This document shows positions 8,083 to 17,568 of a stretch of 47,903 nucleotides of DNA, piece after piece. A model generated the notes under the pieces. That model saw nothing but the letters and a program-made list of their open reading frames with translations. It searched no databases and was not told where the DNA came from. The DNA is from Bacteroides caecigallinarum (lineage in GTDB: Bacteria > Bacteroidota > Bacteroidia > Bacteroidales > Bacteroidaceae), in the NCBI RefSeq assembly GCF_016901995.1, contig NZ_JACJLE010000030.1, positions 1 through 47,903 on the forward strand, given 5' to 3'. Position 1 is the first letter of the stretch; every line of letters starts with the position of its first letter. The position numbers and the translations under genes were made by a program.

Positions 8083-8754
8083 ATGGATGATTTCAGAAAA
8101 TATGCAACCAAGCATTTGGGAATGAGCAGCATGGTGCTTGATGATGTTATAAAGTCACAGGCTGGTTATCTTAATCCTTATATCCTTGAAGAAAGACAAC
8201 TGAACGTTACTCAGCTTGACGTGTTCTCTCGTTTGATGATGGACCGTATCATCTTCTTGGGAACAGAAATCAATGATTACACAGCCAATACATTGCAGGC
8301 TCAGTTGCTGTATCTTGACTCTATAGACTCAGGAAGGGATATTTCCATATATATAAACTCACCGGGCGGATCTGTATATGCCGGTTTGGGAATATATGAT
8401 ACAATGCAGTTTATCAGCAGTGATGTGGCTACTTTCTGTACAGGTCTTGCTGCTTCAATGGCTGCTGTGTTGCTTGTGGCTGGTCAGGAAGGCAAACGTT
8501 CTGCATTGACACACTCACGAGTGATGATACACCAGCCTCTGGGTGGCGCACAAGGTCAGGCTTCGGATATAGAAATTACAGCGCGCGAAATATTGAAGCT
8601 CAAGAAAGAGTTATATACTATCGTGGCTGAACATTCGCATACTGATTTTGACAAGGTGTGGGCGGATTCGGACAGAGACTACTGGATGACTGCACAGGAA
8701 GCGAAGGAATATGGTATAATTGATGAAGTTATGTCTCGCAAGCCTTCTTTGTAA
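8083..8754 (+). CDS. clpP: ATP-dependent Clp protease proteolytic subunit
   Basis: A 223-residue serine peptidase that assembles into a tetradecameric chamber and degrades proteins fed by ClpX. The catalytic triad is Ser125 (GLAASMA), His150 (VMIHQPLGG) and Asp199 (SDRDYW); the 25- and 49-residue spacings equal those of E. coli ClpP. GSVYAGLGIYDTMQ is also visible. The N-terminus (MDDFRKYATKHLG) carries an extra ~28 residues relative to mature ClpP and may be a propeptide. It lies 157 bp after tig and 51 bp before clpX. Confidence 0.96.
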   Translation: MDDFRKYATKHLGMSSMVLDDVIKSQAGYLNPYILEERQLNVTQLDVFSRLMMDRIIFLGTEINDYTANTLQAQLLYLDSIDSGRDISIYINSPGGSVYAGLGIYDTMQFISSDVATFCTGLAASMAAVLLVAGQEGKRSALTHSRVMIHQPLGGAQGQASDIEITAREILKLKKELYTIVAEHSHTDFDKVWADSDRDYWMTAQEAKEYGIIDEVMSRKPSL

Positions 8755-8760
8755 TTTAAA

Positions 8761-8778
8761 AACTTGCAAACTCAAAAA
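8761..8778 (+). repeat. Shared leader motif AACTTNNAAACTCAAAAA, copy before clpX
   Basis: The 18-mer AACTTGCAAACTCAAAAA lies 27 nt before the clpX start. Nearly the same sequence precedes rhaI (44593-44610) and rhaD (46949-46966). Confidence 0.55.
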
Positions 8779-8805
8779 GAACTAAAGAACTAAAATTTAT
8801 AGTCA

Positions 8806-10056
8806 TTGGAAAATTCAAAAACAACTAGAAATAGGAACAAATGCAGCTTTTGCGGACGTTCGGAAAATGAAGTAGGTTTTCTGATTACCGGAGTGAATGG
8901 CTGTATTTGTGATTCGTGTGTGGAACAGGCTCACGAAATTGTCAAGGAAGCCAATATGCATTCCCATGCAGGGAAAAACGGCAATCTGAAATTGGATGAA
9001 TTGCCAAAGCCTGCAGAAATAAAGGAATTCCTTGATCAGTATGTTATTGGTCAGGATGATGCAAAAAGATATTTATCAGTGGCTGTTTATAATCATTATA
9101 AACGTTTGCTCCAGGTATCGGACAATAATGATGTGGAGATAGAAAAATCCAACATAATTATGGTCGGAAGTACCGGTACGGGTAAAACTCTGTTGGCACG
9201 AACTATAGCTAAACTGTTGAAAGTTCCGTTTACGATTGTTGATGCTACTGTATTGACAGAAGCCGGTTATGTAGGTGAGGATATTGAAAGTCTTCTTACA
9301 AGACTTCTTCAGGTAGCGGATTACAATGTGGAAGAAGCTGAACGAGGCATCGTCTTTATTGATGAAATAGATAAGATAGCCCGTAAAGGAGATAATCCTT
9401 CAATAACAAGAGACGTCAGTGGAGAAGGAGTACAGCAGGGATTACTTAAATTGTTGGAAGGTTCTATAGTGAATGTTCCTCCTCAAGGTGGAAGAAAACA
9501 TCCTGAGCAGAAAATGATTCCGGTAAACACAAAGAATATACTGTTTATATGCGGTGGCGCATTCGAAGGTATAGAACGTAAAATAGCGCAAAGACTTAAT
9601 ACGAATGTAGTAGGATATAATTCGGTAAAAGAGTCTGTGAAGATTGACAGGAATAATATGATGCAGTATATTGCTCCTCAGGACTTGAGATCATTTGGAT
9701 TGATTCCGGAAATAATCGGACGACTTCCTATACTGACTTATCTGAATCCGCTTGACAGAACAGCTTTGCGTAATATTCTGACAGAGCCTAAGAATTCTAT
9801 TATCAAACAATATATCAAACTTCTTGAAATGGATGGAGTGAAACTTGTTTTCGAACCTGAAGTTCTTGACTATATTGTGGATAAGGCGGTAGAATATAAA
9901 TTAGGCGCTAGAGGACTGAGGTCTATCGTTGAAACTATAATGATAGATGTCATGTATAATGTGCCTTCTAGCAATGTAAGCGACTTTGTGGTGACGCTTG
10001 ATTATGCAAAAGAACAAATGGGAAAGACTAATCTGTCCCGCTTGCAGTCTGTTTAA
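8806..10056 (+). CDS. clpX: Clp protease ATP-binding subunit ClpX
   Basis: A 416-residue AAA+ unfoldase. The N-terminal zinc-binding domain has Cys13, Cys16, Cys35 and Cys38. Walker A is GSTGTGKT (121-128), the pore loop GYVGED begins at residue 154, and Walker B is IVFIDEID (182-189). Sensor and arginine-finger regions ([20 protein letters not shown]) are present. The only start that keeps the zinc finger is TTG at 8806; no in-frame ATG precedes KCSFCGR. At the position of the ClpP-docking IGF loop of E. coli the sequence reads VGY (269-271). It probably shares a transcript with clpP (51-bp gap). Confidence 0.95.
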   Translation: MENSKTTRNRNKCSFCGRSENEVGFLITGVNGCICDSCVEQAHEIVKEANMHSHAGKNGNLKLDELPKPAEIKEFLDQYVIGQDDAKRYLSVAVYNHYKRLLQVSDNNDVEIEKSNIIMVGSTGTGKTLLARTIAKLLKVPFTIVDATVLTEAGYVGEDIESLLTRLLQVADYNVEEAERGIVFIDEIDKIARKGDNPSITRDVSGEGVQQGLLKLLEGSIVNVPPQGGRKHPEQKMIPVNTKNILFICGGAFEGIERKIAQRLNTNVVGYNSVKESVKIDRNNMMQYIAPQDLRSFGLIPEIIGRLPILTYLNPLDRTALRNILTEPKNSIIKQYIKLLEMDGVKLVFEPEVLDYIVDKAVEYKLGARGLRSIVETIMIDVMYNVPSSNVSDFVVTLDYAKEQMGKTNLSRLQSV

Positions 10057-10105
10057 ATTATAAATGAAAAAAATACATCTTCAGATGATTTTTTTTCACG
10101 TTTTA

Positions 10106-10138
10106 TTTGCGTAATATTGAAAGTTGTTTATAACTTTG
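10106..10138 (+). promoter_or_regulatory. Predicted promoter for recQ
   Basis: TTTG at 10106-10109 and TAACTTTG at 10131-10138 are spaced by 21 nt and match the Bacteroidetes -33/-7 consensus. A weak hairpin (CATC-TTCA-GATG) followed by eight Ts just upstream may end the clpX transcript. Confidence 0.7.
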
Positions 10139-10190
10139 TTACATAAGAACTTTTCAGAATATCGTTGAATCATTTAATTCATAGGAAGCA

Positions 10191-12374
10191 ATGGCGGAAA
10201 AAATCAATTTAGCGGAACAATTGAAGAGGTATTTCGGTTTTGATACTTTCAAAGGAAATCAGGAGGCTATCATAAGAAGTCTTCTTGACGGTCATGATAC
10301 TTTTGTATTAATGCCTACTGGAGGTGGAAAGTCGTTGTGCTACCAATTACCTTCCTTGCTTATGGAAGGTACGGCTATTGTAATTTCGCCGCTTATTGCG
10401 CTTATGAAGAATCAGGTGGATGCTATGCGTAACTTTAGTGAAGAAGATGGAGTTGCGCATTTCATCAACTCGTCACTGTCAAAGTCGGCTATAGATCAGG
10501 TTAAGGCTGATATCTCGTCAGGTAAAACAAAATTGCTGTATGTTGCGCCGGAATCTCTTACCAAAGAAGAGAATGTGGATTTTCTGAAACATGTGAAAAT
10601 CTCATTTTATGCAATTGATGAGGCGCATTGTATATCTGAATGGGGACATGACTTCAGACCTGAGTACAGAAGAATACGACCTATCATAAATGAGATAGGA
10701 AAGGCGCCTGTTATAGCTTTGACGGCTACTGCCACACCTAAGGTAAAAATGGATATCCAGAAGAACTTGGGAATGACTGATGCAGCCGAGTTCAAGTCTT
10801 CATTTAATCGTCCTAATTTGTATTATGAGGTTCGTCCGAAGACAAATAATATTGATAAGGATATAATAAAATTCATAAAGCAGAATCCTGAGAAATCAGG
10901 TATCATATACTGCTTGAGTAGAAAAAAAGTTGAAGAGTTGGCTGAAATACTTGTAGCCAATGGCATTAAGGCGAGACCATATCATGCCGGAATGGATGCA
11001 GCTACAAGAAACATAAATCAGGATGATTTCCTGAAGGAAAATATAGATGTCATAGTTGCTACTATCGCATTTGGAATGGGTATTGATAAACCGGATGTAA
11101 GATATGTTTTGCATTATGATATTCCTAAAAGTCTTGAAGGATATTATCAGGAAACAGGACGTGCGGGACGAGATGGTGGTGAAGGACAATGTATAGCATT
11201 CTACTCGAACAAGGATTTACAGAAACTGGAAAAGTTCATGCAGGGTAAACCTGTGTCTGAACAGGAAATAGGCAAACAGCTTCTTTTGGAGACTGCTGCA
11301 TATGCGGAATCTTCAGTATGTAGAAGGAAGATTCTGATGCACTATTTCGGTGAGGAATATACGGAAGATAATTGTGGTAATTGTGATAACTGTTTAAATC
11401 CTAAGAAACAAGTGGAGGCTCAGGAATTATTGTGTGCAGTGATTGAAACAATCGTTGCTGTTAAAGAAAATTTCAAACAAGATTATATTATTGATGTGTT
11501 ATTGGGTAAAGAAACATCAGAAGTGTTGGCTCATAAACATGATGAACTGGAAGTGTTCGGTTCAGGAATGGGTGAAGAGGAGCGTCTCTGGAATTCTGTA
11601 ATACGTCAGGCACTTATTGCCGGATATCTGGCAAAAGATGTAGAGAATTATGGATTGCTTAAAGTTACTCCAAGCGGACATAAGTTCTTGAAGAACCCGA
11701 AATCATTCAAGATAGTTGAAGATACAGACTTTGACGAAGATGAAGTTGAAGAAACTCCGATGAGAGGTGGAGCTTCGTGTGCTGTGGATCCTGTATTGTA
11801 TTCTATGCTTAAGGATTTGCGTAAGAAAATGTCGAAGAAACTTGATGTTCCTCCTTACGTAATATTCCAGGATCCTTCTCTGGAGGCAATGGCTACTATA
11901 TATCCGATTACCCTTGAAGAGTTGCAGAATATTCCGGGCGTCGGAGCCGGTAAGGCAAAACGTTATGGTCAGGAATTCTGTGATCTGATAAAGACTCATT
12001 GCGAGGAGAACGAAATAGACAGACCTGAAGATTTAAGGGTGCGTACTGTAGCCAACAAATCTAAACTGAAGGTTTCTATTATTCAGAGTATAGACAGAAA
12101 AGTAGCTTTGGACGATATTGCTGTTGCAAAGGGTATTGACTTCCAGGAATTACTTGATGAAGTTGAGGCTATAGTATATTCCGGTACTAAGCTTAATATT
12201 GATTATTTCCTTGATGAAATTATGGACGAAGACCATATGTTGGATATCTATGATTATTTTAAGGAATCGGAAACAGATAAAATAGAAGATGCCATGGATG
12301 AACTTGGTGATGACTATACAGAGGAAGAAATCAGACTAGTCAGAATTAAGTTTATTTCAGAAATGGCAAATTAA
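10191..12374 (+). CDS. recQ: ATP-dependent DNA helicase RecQ
   Basis: A 727-residue 3'-5' superfamily 2 helicase for recombination and fork repair. Walker A is PTGGGKSL (42-49), the DEAH box is at 143-146 (AIDEAHCISEWGHDFRPEY), and motif VI is QETGRAGRDG. A zinc-binding cysteine cluster follows (CRRKILMHYFG ... CGNCDNC), then a winged-helix RQC region and an HRDC domain around residues 525-600 (LKDLRKKMSK ... IPGVGAGKAKRYG). About 100 further residues, acidic and helix-turn-helix-like, extend the C-terminus, which makes the protein longer than E. coli RecQ (609). It has its own predicted promoter and is followed by a strong terminator at 12399-12437. Confidence 0.95.
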   Translation: MAEKINLAEQLKRYFGFDTFKGNQEAIIRSLLDGHDTFVLMPTGGGKSLCYQLPSLLMEGTAIVISPLIALMKNQVDAMRNFSEEDGVAHFINSSLSKSAIDQVKADISSGKTKLLYVAPESLTKEENVDFLKHVKISFYAIDEAHCISEWGHDFRPEYRRIRPIINEIGKAPVIALTATATPKVKMDIQKNLGMTDAAEFKSSFNRPNLYYEVRPKTNNIDKDIIKFIKQNPEKSGIIYCLSRKKVEELAEILVANGIKARPYHAGMDAATRNINQDDFLKENIDVIVATIAFGMGIDKPDVRYVLHYDIPKSLEGYYQETGRAGRDGGEGQCIAFYSNKDLQKLEKFMQGKPVSEQEIGKQLLLETAAYAESSVCRRKILMHYFGEEYTEDNCGNCDNCLNPKKQVEAQELLCAVIETIVAVKENFKQDYIIDVLLGKETSEVLAHKHDELEVFGSGMGEEERLWNSVIRQALIAGYLAKDVENYGLLKVTPSGHKFLKNPKSFKIVEDTDFDEDEVEETPMRGGASCAVDPVLYSMLKDLRKKMSKKLDVPPYVIFQDPSLEAMATIYPITLEELQNIPGVGAGKAKRYGQEFCDLIKTHCEENEIDRPEDLRVRTVANKSKLKVSIIQSIDRKVALDDIAVAKGIDFQELLDEVEAIVYSGTKLNIDYFLDEIMDEDHMLDIYDYFKESETDKIEDAMDELGDDYTEEEIRLVRIKFISEMAN

Positions 12375-12398
12375 TTGATATTTTGATGTAAACGACTT

Positions 12399-12437
12399 GC
12401 TTCGCCGGTTTGTAGCCTTGGCGAAGCATTTTTTTTT
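12399..12437 (+). terminator. Rho-independent terminator after recQ
   Basis: The perfect stem GCTTCGCC / GGCGAAGC with a 13-nt loop is followed by A and nine Ts. Confidence 0.92.
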
Positions 12438-12493
12438 GTCATAAAAATATGTTAATATAATTGTCTACTCTTATATAATTCGTATAAAAATCG

Positions 12494-12501
12494 TATATTT
12501 G
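12494..12501 (+). promoter_or_regulatory. Predicted -7 box for guaB
   Basis: TATATTTG fits TAnnTTTG and lies 32 nt before the guaB ATG. No good -33 element is visible at the usual distance. Confidence 0.6.
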
Positions 12502-12526
12502 CACGCAATAATAATCAAAAGCATAA

Positions 12527-14008
<1,482 letters not shown>

Positions 14009-14030
14009 TATCATTTAGAATATTAGTGTT

Positions 14031-14087
14031 GGCATGGATTATATATAATGCGTTTACGCTTATGTATGGTCCATGCTATTTTTTTAT
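14031..14087 (+). terminator. Long hairpin terminator after guaB, touching the next start codon
   Basis: GGCATGGATTATATATAA pairs with TTATGTATGGTCCATGCT, and inside it GCGT-TT-ACGC closes the tip. The result is an almost continuous stem of about 22 bp with one bulged T, followed by A and seven Ts ending near 14085. The next gene's best start is ATG 14089. Confidence 0.88.
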
Positions 14088-14088
14088 C

Positions 14089-15270
14089 ATGAGAAGATTA
14101 TTTGTATTATGTTTTATGTTTATATGGTGCTGTCTCGGACTGTATCCGTATAATCAGTCCGACAAAGTCATATTGAAAATAAATGGTGATGAAATCCTTT
14201 TGTCGGAATATGAACAGTATTATAGAAACATATCAAAAATATCAGATTGTTCTGTAGAGGATTATTTTTATTATTTCCTTCAGTTTAAGTTGAAAGTATA
14301 TGAGGCCAAGAGTAGAGGTCTAGACGAAGAGTCCGGTTTTAAGAAGGAATTTGGGCTTTTAAGTAATGAACTGTCGGGAATAGATAATCTTAATGAAAAA
14401 CAGCAAAGTGGCAATGCTGTTATTCAGGTGATTACTTATAAGCTACGTCAGAATGAAGTGTCTGATAAGGCATTTGCTTTTATGCAGGATGTGTATTCTA
14501 AGATTATGTCCGGCGAACAGACAGAACGTATTCTTGCCAGAGATGCAGACTCAAGATTAGAGCAATGTGTATATCATGATACAAGGTTTTTGCTGAATGA
14601 AGTAAAAGATGCCATGAGTGGCATTTCTGTAGGAGGATGTTCAAAGCCTTTTATCTCTCCGGAAGGAGTTAATATAGTAAGATTGCTTCATGATGAAAGT
14701 GATGCTCATTCTGTTTTGAAAATGGCTTATGAAACGTTGCTTGTAGCAGAACTTGATAAGAAGGATGATTTGTTAACTTCTAAAGCATCGAAAAAAGATT
14801 TGGAGGAATTCTTCAAACGGAACAGGGGTAAATACAGATGGGAGTTCCCGCATTACAAAGGAGCTGTAATTCATTGTAAAAGCAAAAAGTCAGGTTCTAA
14901 AATAAGACGTAAGTTGAAAAAGTTGCCTATGGAGTTATGGAATGATAAACTGAATGAATTGATACGTGAAAATAAAGTTTATGATTCTGTAATTGAAGTC
15001 GGTCTTTTTGAAATCGGCGAAAATGAATACATAGATAAATTGGCCTTTAAATGCGGAGAATATAAAGAAATGAATGAGTTTCCATATACTTTTATTCTTG
15101 GAAAGAAGCTTGACTATATGGCTGATAATTATCATGATGTATATGATGTGTTGATTCAGGATTATAAACAGGAATGCGAGAAGCTTTATTTTCAGGATTT
15201 GGAACGTAAATTTAGGGTAGAAAAGTATATAGACGTTTTAAAAACAGTTAATTGTGATGGAAGTAATTGA
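14089..15270 (+). CDS. Secreted SurA-related folding factor (divergent peptidyl-prolyl isomerase family)
   Basis: A 393-residue protein with a signal peptide (MRRLFVLCFMFIWCCLG). The next stretch, VILKINGDEILLSEYEQYYRN, is the SurA N-terminal pattern in which a short strand precedes a long helical domain. I chose ATG 14089 because the in-frame TTG at 14026 lies before the guaB terminator and would spoil the signal peptide. The rest is charged and helical; I cannot find a clear parvulin motif, so isomerase activity is doubtful and a chaperone role more likely. It is the first of three SurA-related genes in a row, 36 bp before the next. Confidence 0.7.
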   Translation: MRRLFVLCFMFIWCCLGLYPYNQSDKVILKINGDEILLSEYEQYYRNISKISDCSVEDYFYYFLQFKLKVYEAKSRGLDEESGFKKEFGLLSNELSGIDNLNEKQQSGNAVIQVITYKLRQNEVSDKAFAFMQDVYSKIMSGEQTERILARDADSRLEQCVYHDTRFLLNEVKDAMSGISVGGCSKPFISPEGVNIVRLLHDESDAHSVLKMAYETLLVAELDKKDDLLTSKASKKDLEEFFKRNRGKYRWEFPHYKGAVIHCKSKKSGSKIRRKLKKLPMELWNDKLNELIRENKVYDSVIEVGLFEIGENEYIDKLAFKCGEYKEMNEFPYTFILGKKLDYMADNYHDVYDVLIQDYKQECEKLYFQDLERKFRVEKYIDVLKTVNCDGSN

Positions 15271-15306
15271 TTTATACAGTATCTTCGTTCACTGATTTAT
15301 TGAAAA

Positions 15307-16173
15307 ATGTACTACAGATATCTTTTTTGTATTATAACGGCTTTTGTATTGCTTGCTTCCGGGTGTACCGAGACAGTTGACCATAAAGGTAAGACACCAC
15401 TTGTTCAGGTGGGGGATAATTATCTTTATATGGAAGATGTCATGGCGGTAACACCTCCGGGAATATCTGAAAAGGATAGTGCCGAGATGGCTGACAGATA
15501 TATCAAAAACTGGATTGATGATATGTTGCTTTATGCAAAAGCTGAGGGTAATATACCTGATGATGCCGGAATAAATGAATTGGTCAATTCGTATCGTAGG
15601 GAGTTGATAACTCATACATATATAGAGCAGATTGTAAGTCAGGAAGTTGAAAACTTAATTCCTGATAGTGAGGTTGAAGAGTACTACAATGAAAATAAGG
15701 ATGCCTTTCTGGCTGTTGAGCCATACATAAAAGGTCTTTATATAAAAGTACCGAAAACAGCTTCAGGGATTTCTCAAGTAAGGCAGTGGTATAAGGACGG
15801 TTCTGAACGCTCAGTTGACAAGATAGAAAAATACGGTTTGCGTAATGCTGTTGATTATGAGTATTTTTATGACAGGTGGAGATCTGTGAATGACTTTTTT
15901 CTTAGATTGCCGACTGATGCTGACAAAGAAAAAAACAATATTGGAAAGAATAAGAATATAGAGTTAAGTGATTCTGCATTCTATTATTTCCTTCATATAG
16001 AAGATTACCTTGGAAAGGGTGAAATTTTGCCTTTGGAATATGCAGGGAAAGATATTAGAGAAATAATTATGAATAATAAAAGGGTGGAGTTTATAACAAA
16101 AATGAAGAAAGATTTGTATGACGAAGCCTGTGATAATAATGATATAAAATATTTTAATGCCTCAAATGAATAA
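15307..16173 (+). CDS. SurA-related lipoprotein
   Basis: A 288-residue protein with a lipoprotein signal: hydrophobic ITAFVLLASGC with the lipobox LASGC, Cys at about residue 20. A strand-plus-helix start (PLVQVGDNYLYMEDVMAV) like that of SurA N-terminal domains follows, then a PDSEVEEYYNENKDAFL segment typical of the linker between SurA chaperone and parvulin domains. The expected parvulin core is shortened and lacks recognisable catalytic residues. It probably serves as an outer-membrane-protein folding accessory at the inner face of the outer membrane. The 3' end overlaps the next gene, so translation is likely coupled. Confidence 0.66.
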   Translation: MYYRYLFCIITAFVLLASGCTETVDHKGKTPLVQVGDNYLYMEDVMAVTPPGISEKDSAEMADRYIKNWIDDMLLYAKAEGNIPDDAGINELVNSYRRELITHTYIEQIVSQEVENLIPDSEVEEYYNENKDAFLAVEPYIKGLYIKVPKTASGISQVRQWYKDGSERSVDKIEKYGLRNAVDYEYFYDRWRSVNDFFLRLPTDADKEKNNIGKNKNIELSDSAFYYFLHIEDYLGKGEILPLEYAGKDIREIIMNNKRVEFITKMKKDLYDEACDNNDIKYFNASNE

Positions 16174-17539
16174 ATTAAGTGTAATTCGATTTGGTTTGTT
16201 CCTACTATTATCTTTTGTGGGATTGACAGTAAATGCCCAGGACAATGTTATAGACGAAGTCGTTTGGGTGGTTGGCGATGAAGCTATTCTGAAATCTGAT
16301 GTTGAGAATGAAAGGTTGAATGCCCAATATGAGGGACGACGTTTTGACGGAGATCCATATTGTGTCATTCCGGAAGAATTGGCTGTGCAGAAACTGTTTT
16401 TGCATCAGGCAGAGATTGACAGTATAGAAGTTTCAGAGCAGGAAGTTATACAGAAGGTAGAGCAGCAGACTGCATGGCTTATCGATCAGATAGGTTCAAA
16501 GGAAAAAATGGAGGAATATTATAATAAGACATCTACTCAAATACGCGAAATGTTGAGAGAGAATATCCGTAACGGACTTATTGTGCAGCAGATGCAACGT
16601 GAGCTTGTAGGGGATATTAAACTGACACCGGCAGAGGTTAGAAATTATTTCAAGAATTTGCCTTCTGACAGTATTCCTAGTATTCCTACTCAGGTTGAGG
16701 TGCAGATTATAGTACGCGAACCTAAGATTAAAGAGGAGGAAATAGAAAGAGTAAAGAAAAAACTTCGTGATTTCACTGAACAGATATACAAGGGAGAATC
16801 TTCATTCTCTGTATTGGCTATGTATTATTCCGAAGACCCTGGTTCTGCACGCCGTGGAGGTGAATACGGATTTACAGGAAGAGGTGAGTTGACACCGGAA
16901 TTTGCGAATGTGATATTCAATATGACAGATCCGAAGAAGATTTCAAAAGTTTTTGAAACAGAGTATGGATACCACATAGCACAGCTGATTGAAAAAAGAG
17001 GTGATAGAGTAAGTTATCGTCATATACTTATGAAGCCTAAAGTTGATGAACAGGAAATAGAAGAGGCGCTCAACAAACTCGATACCTTGGCTAATGATAT
17101 ACGAAAAGGAAAAGTGACATTCGATGAGGCTGCCACATGGGTATCTCAGGACAAGGATACAAAGAATAATCATGGATTGTTGGCCAATCCTCAAACAGGA
17201 ACTTCTCGTTTCGAAATGCAGCATCTTGCCGGACTGGTATCTCAGGAAGTAGCAAAGGTGGTTGAAGGTATGCAGATAGGTGAAATATCAAAGCCATTTA
17301 CGATGATTAACTCAAAAGGTAAGGAGGTGTGTGCCATCGTTAAGTTGAAAAACAGAATTGATGCACACAAGGCTACCATAACTGAAGATTATCAACGACT
17401 GAAGAGTATGGTGACTGCAAAACGCAGTGAAGAGAAAATTCAGGAATGGATTGTTGAAAAACAGAAAAATACATACGTTCGAATTAATCCTAATTGGAGA
17501 AAATGTGATTTTAAATATCCGGGATGGATCAAGGAATGA
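16166..17539 (+). CDS. surA: SurA-like peptidyl-prolyl cis-trans isomerase, two parvulin domains
   Basis: A 457-residue periplasmic protein with signal peptide (FGLFLLLSFVGLTVNAQ). The N-terminal SurA chaperone domain starts at VIDEVVWVVGDEAILKSDVE, and two parvulin domains follow around residues 170-270 and 275-380. The second has the expected HILMKP strand, while the first reads QIIVREP, lacking the usual His. Conserved pieces include YSEDPGSARRGGEYGF, GELTPEFANVIF and TEYGYHIAQL. It should fold and escort beta-barrel outer-membrane proteins. ATG 16166 (MNKLSV) gives the best signal peptide; ATG 16157 is an alternative. Either overlaps the preceding gene. It lies 29 bp before the OstA-like gene, which suits an envelope operon. 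Confidence 0.9.
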   Translation: MNKLSVIRFGLFLLLSFVGLTVNAQDNVIDEVVWVVGDEAILKSDVENERLNAQYEGRRFDGDPYCVIPEELAVQKLFLHQAEIDSIEVSEQEVIQKVEQQTAWLIDQIGSKEKMEEYYNKTSTQIREMLRENIRNGLIVQQMQRELVGDIKLTPAEVRNYFKNLPSDSIPSIPTQVEVQIIVREPKIKEEEIERVKKKLRDFTEQIYKGESSFSVLAMYYSEDPGSARRGGEYGFTGRGELTPEFANVIFNMTDPKKISKVFETEYGYHIAQLIEKRGDRVSYRHILMKPKVDEQEIEEALNKLDTLANDIRKGKVTFDEAATWVSQDKDTKNNHGLLANPQTGTSRFEMQHLAGLVSQEVAKVVEGMQIGEISKPFTMINSKGKEVCAIVKLKNRIDAHKATITEDYQRLKSMVTAKRSEEKIQEWIVEKQKNTYVRINPNWRKCDFKYPGWIKE

Positions 17540-17568
17540 TAATTTACATTATTGCCTAAATAGACAGA

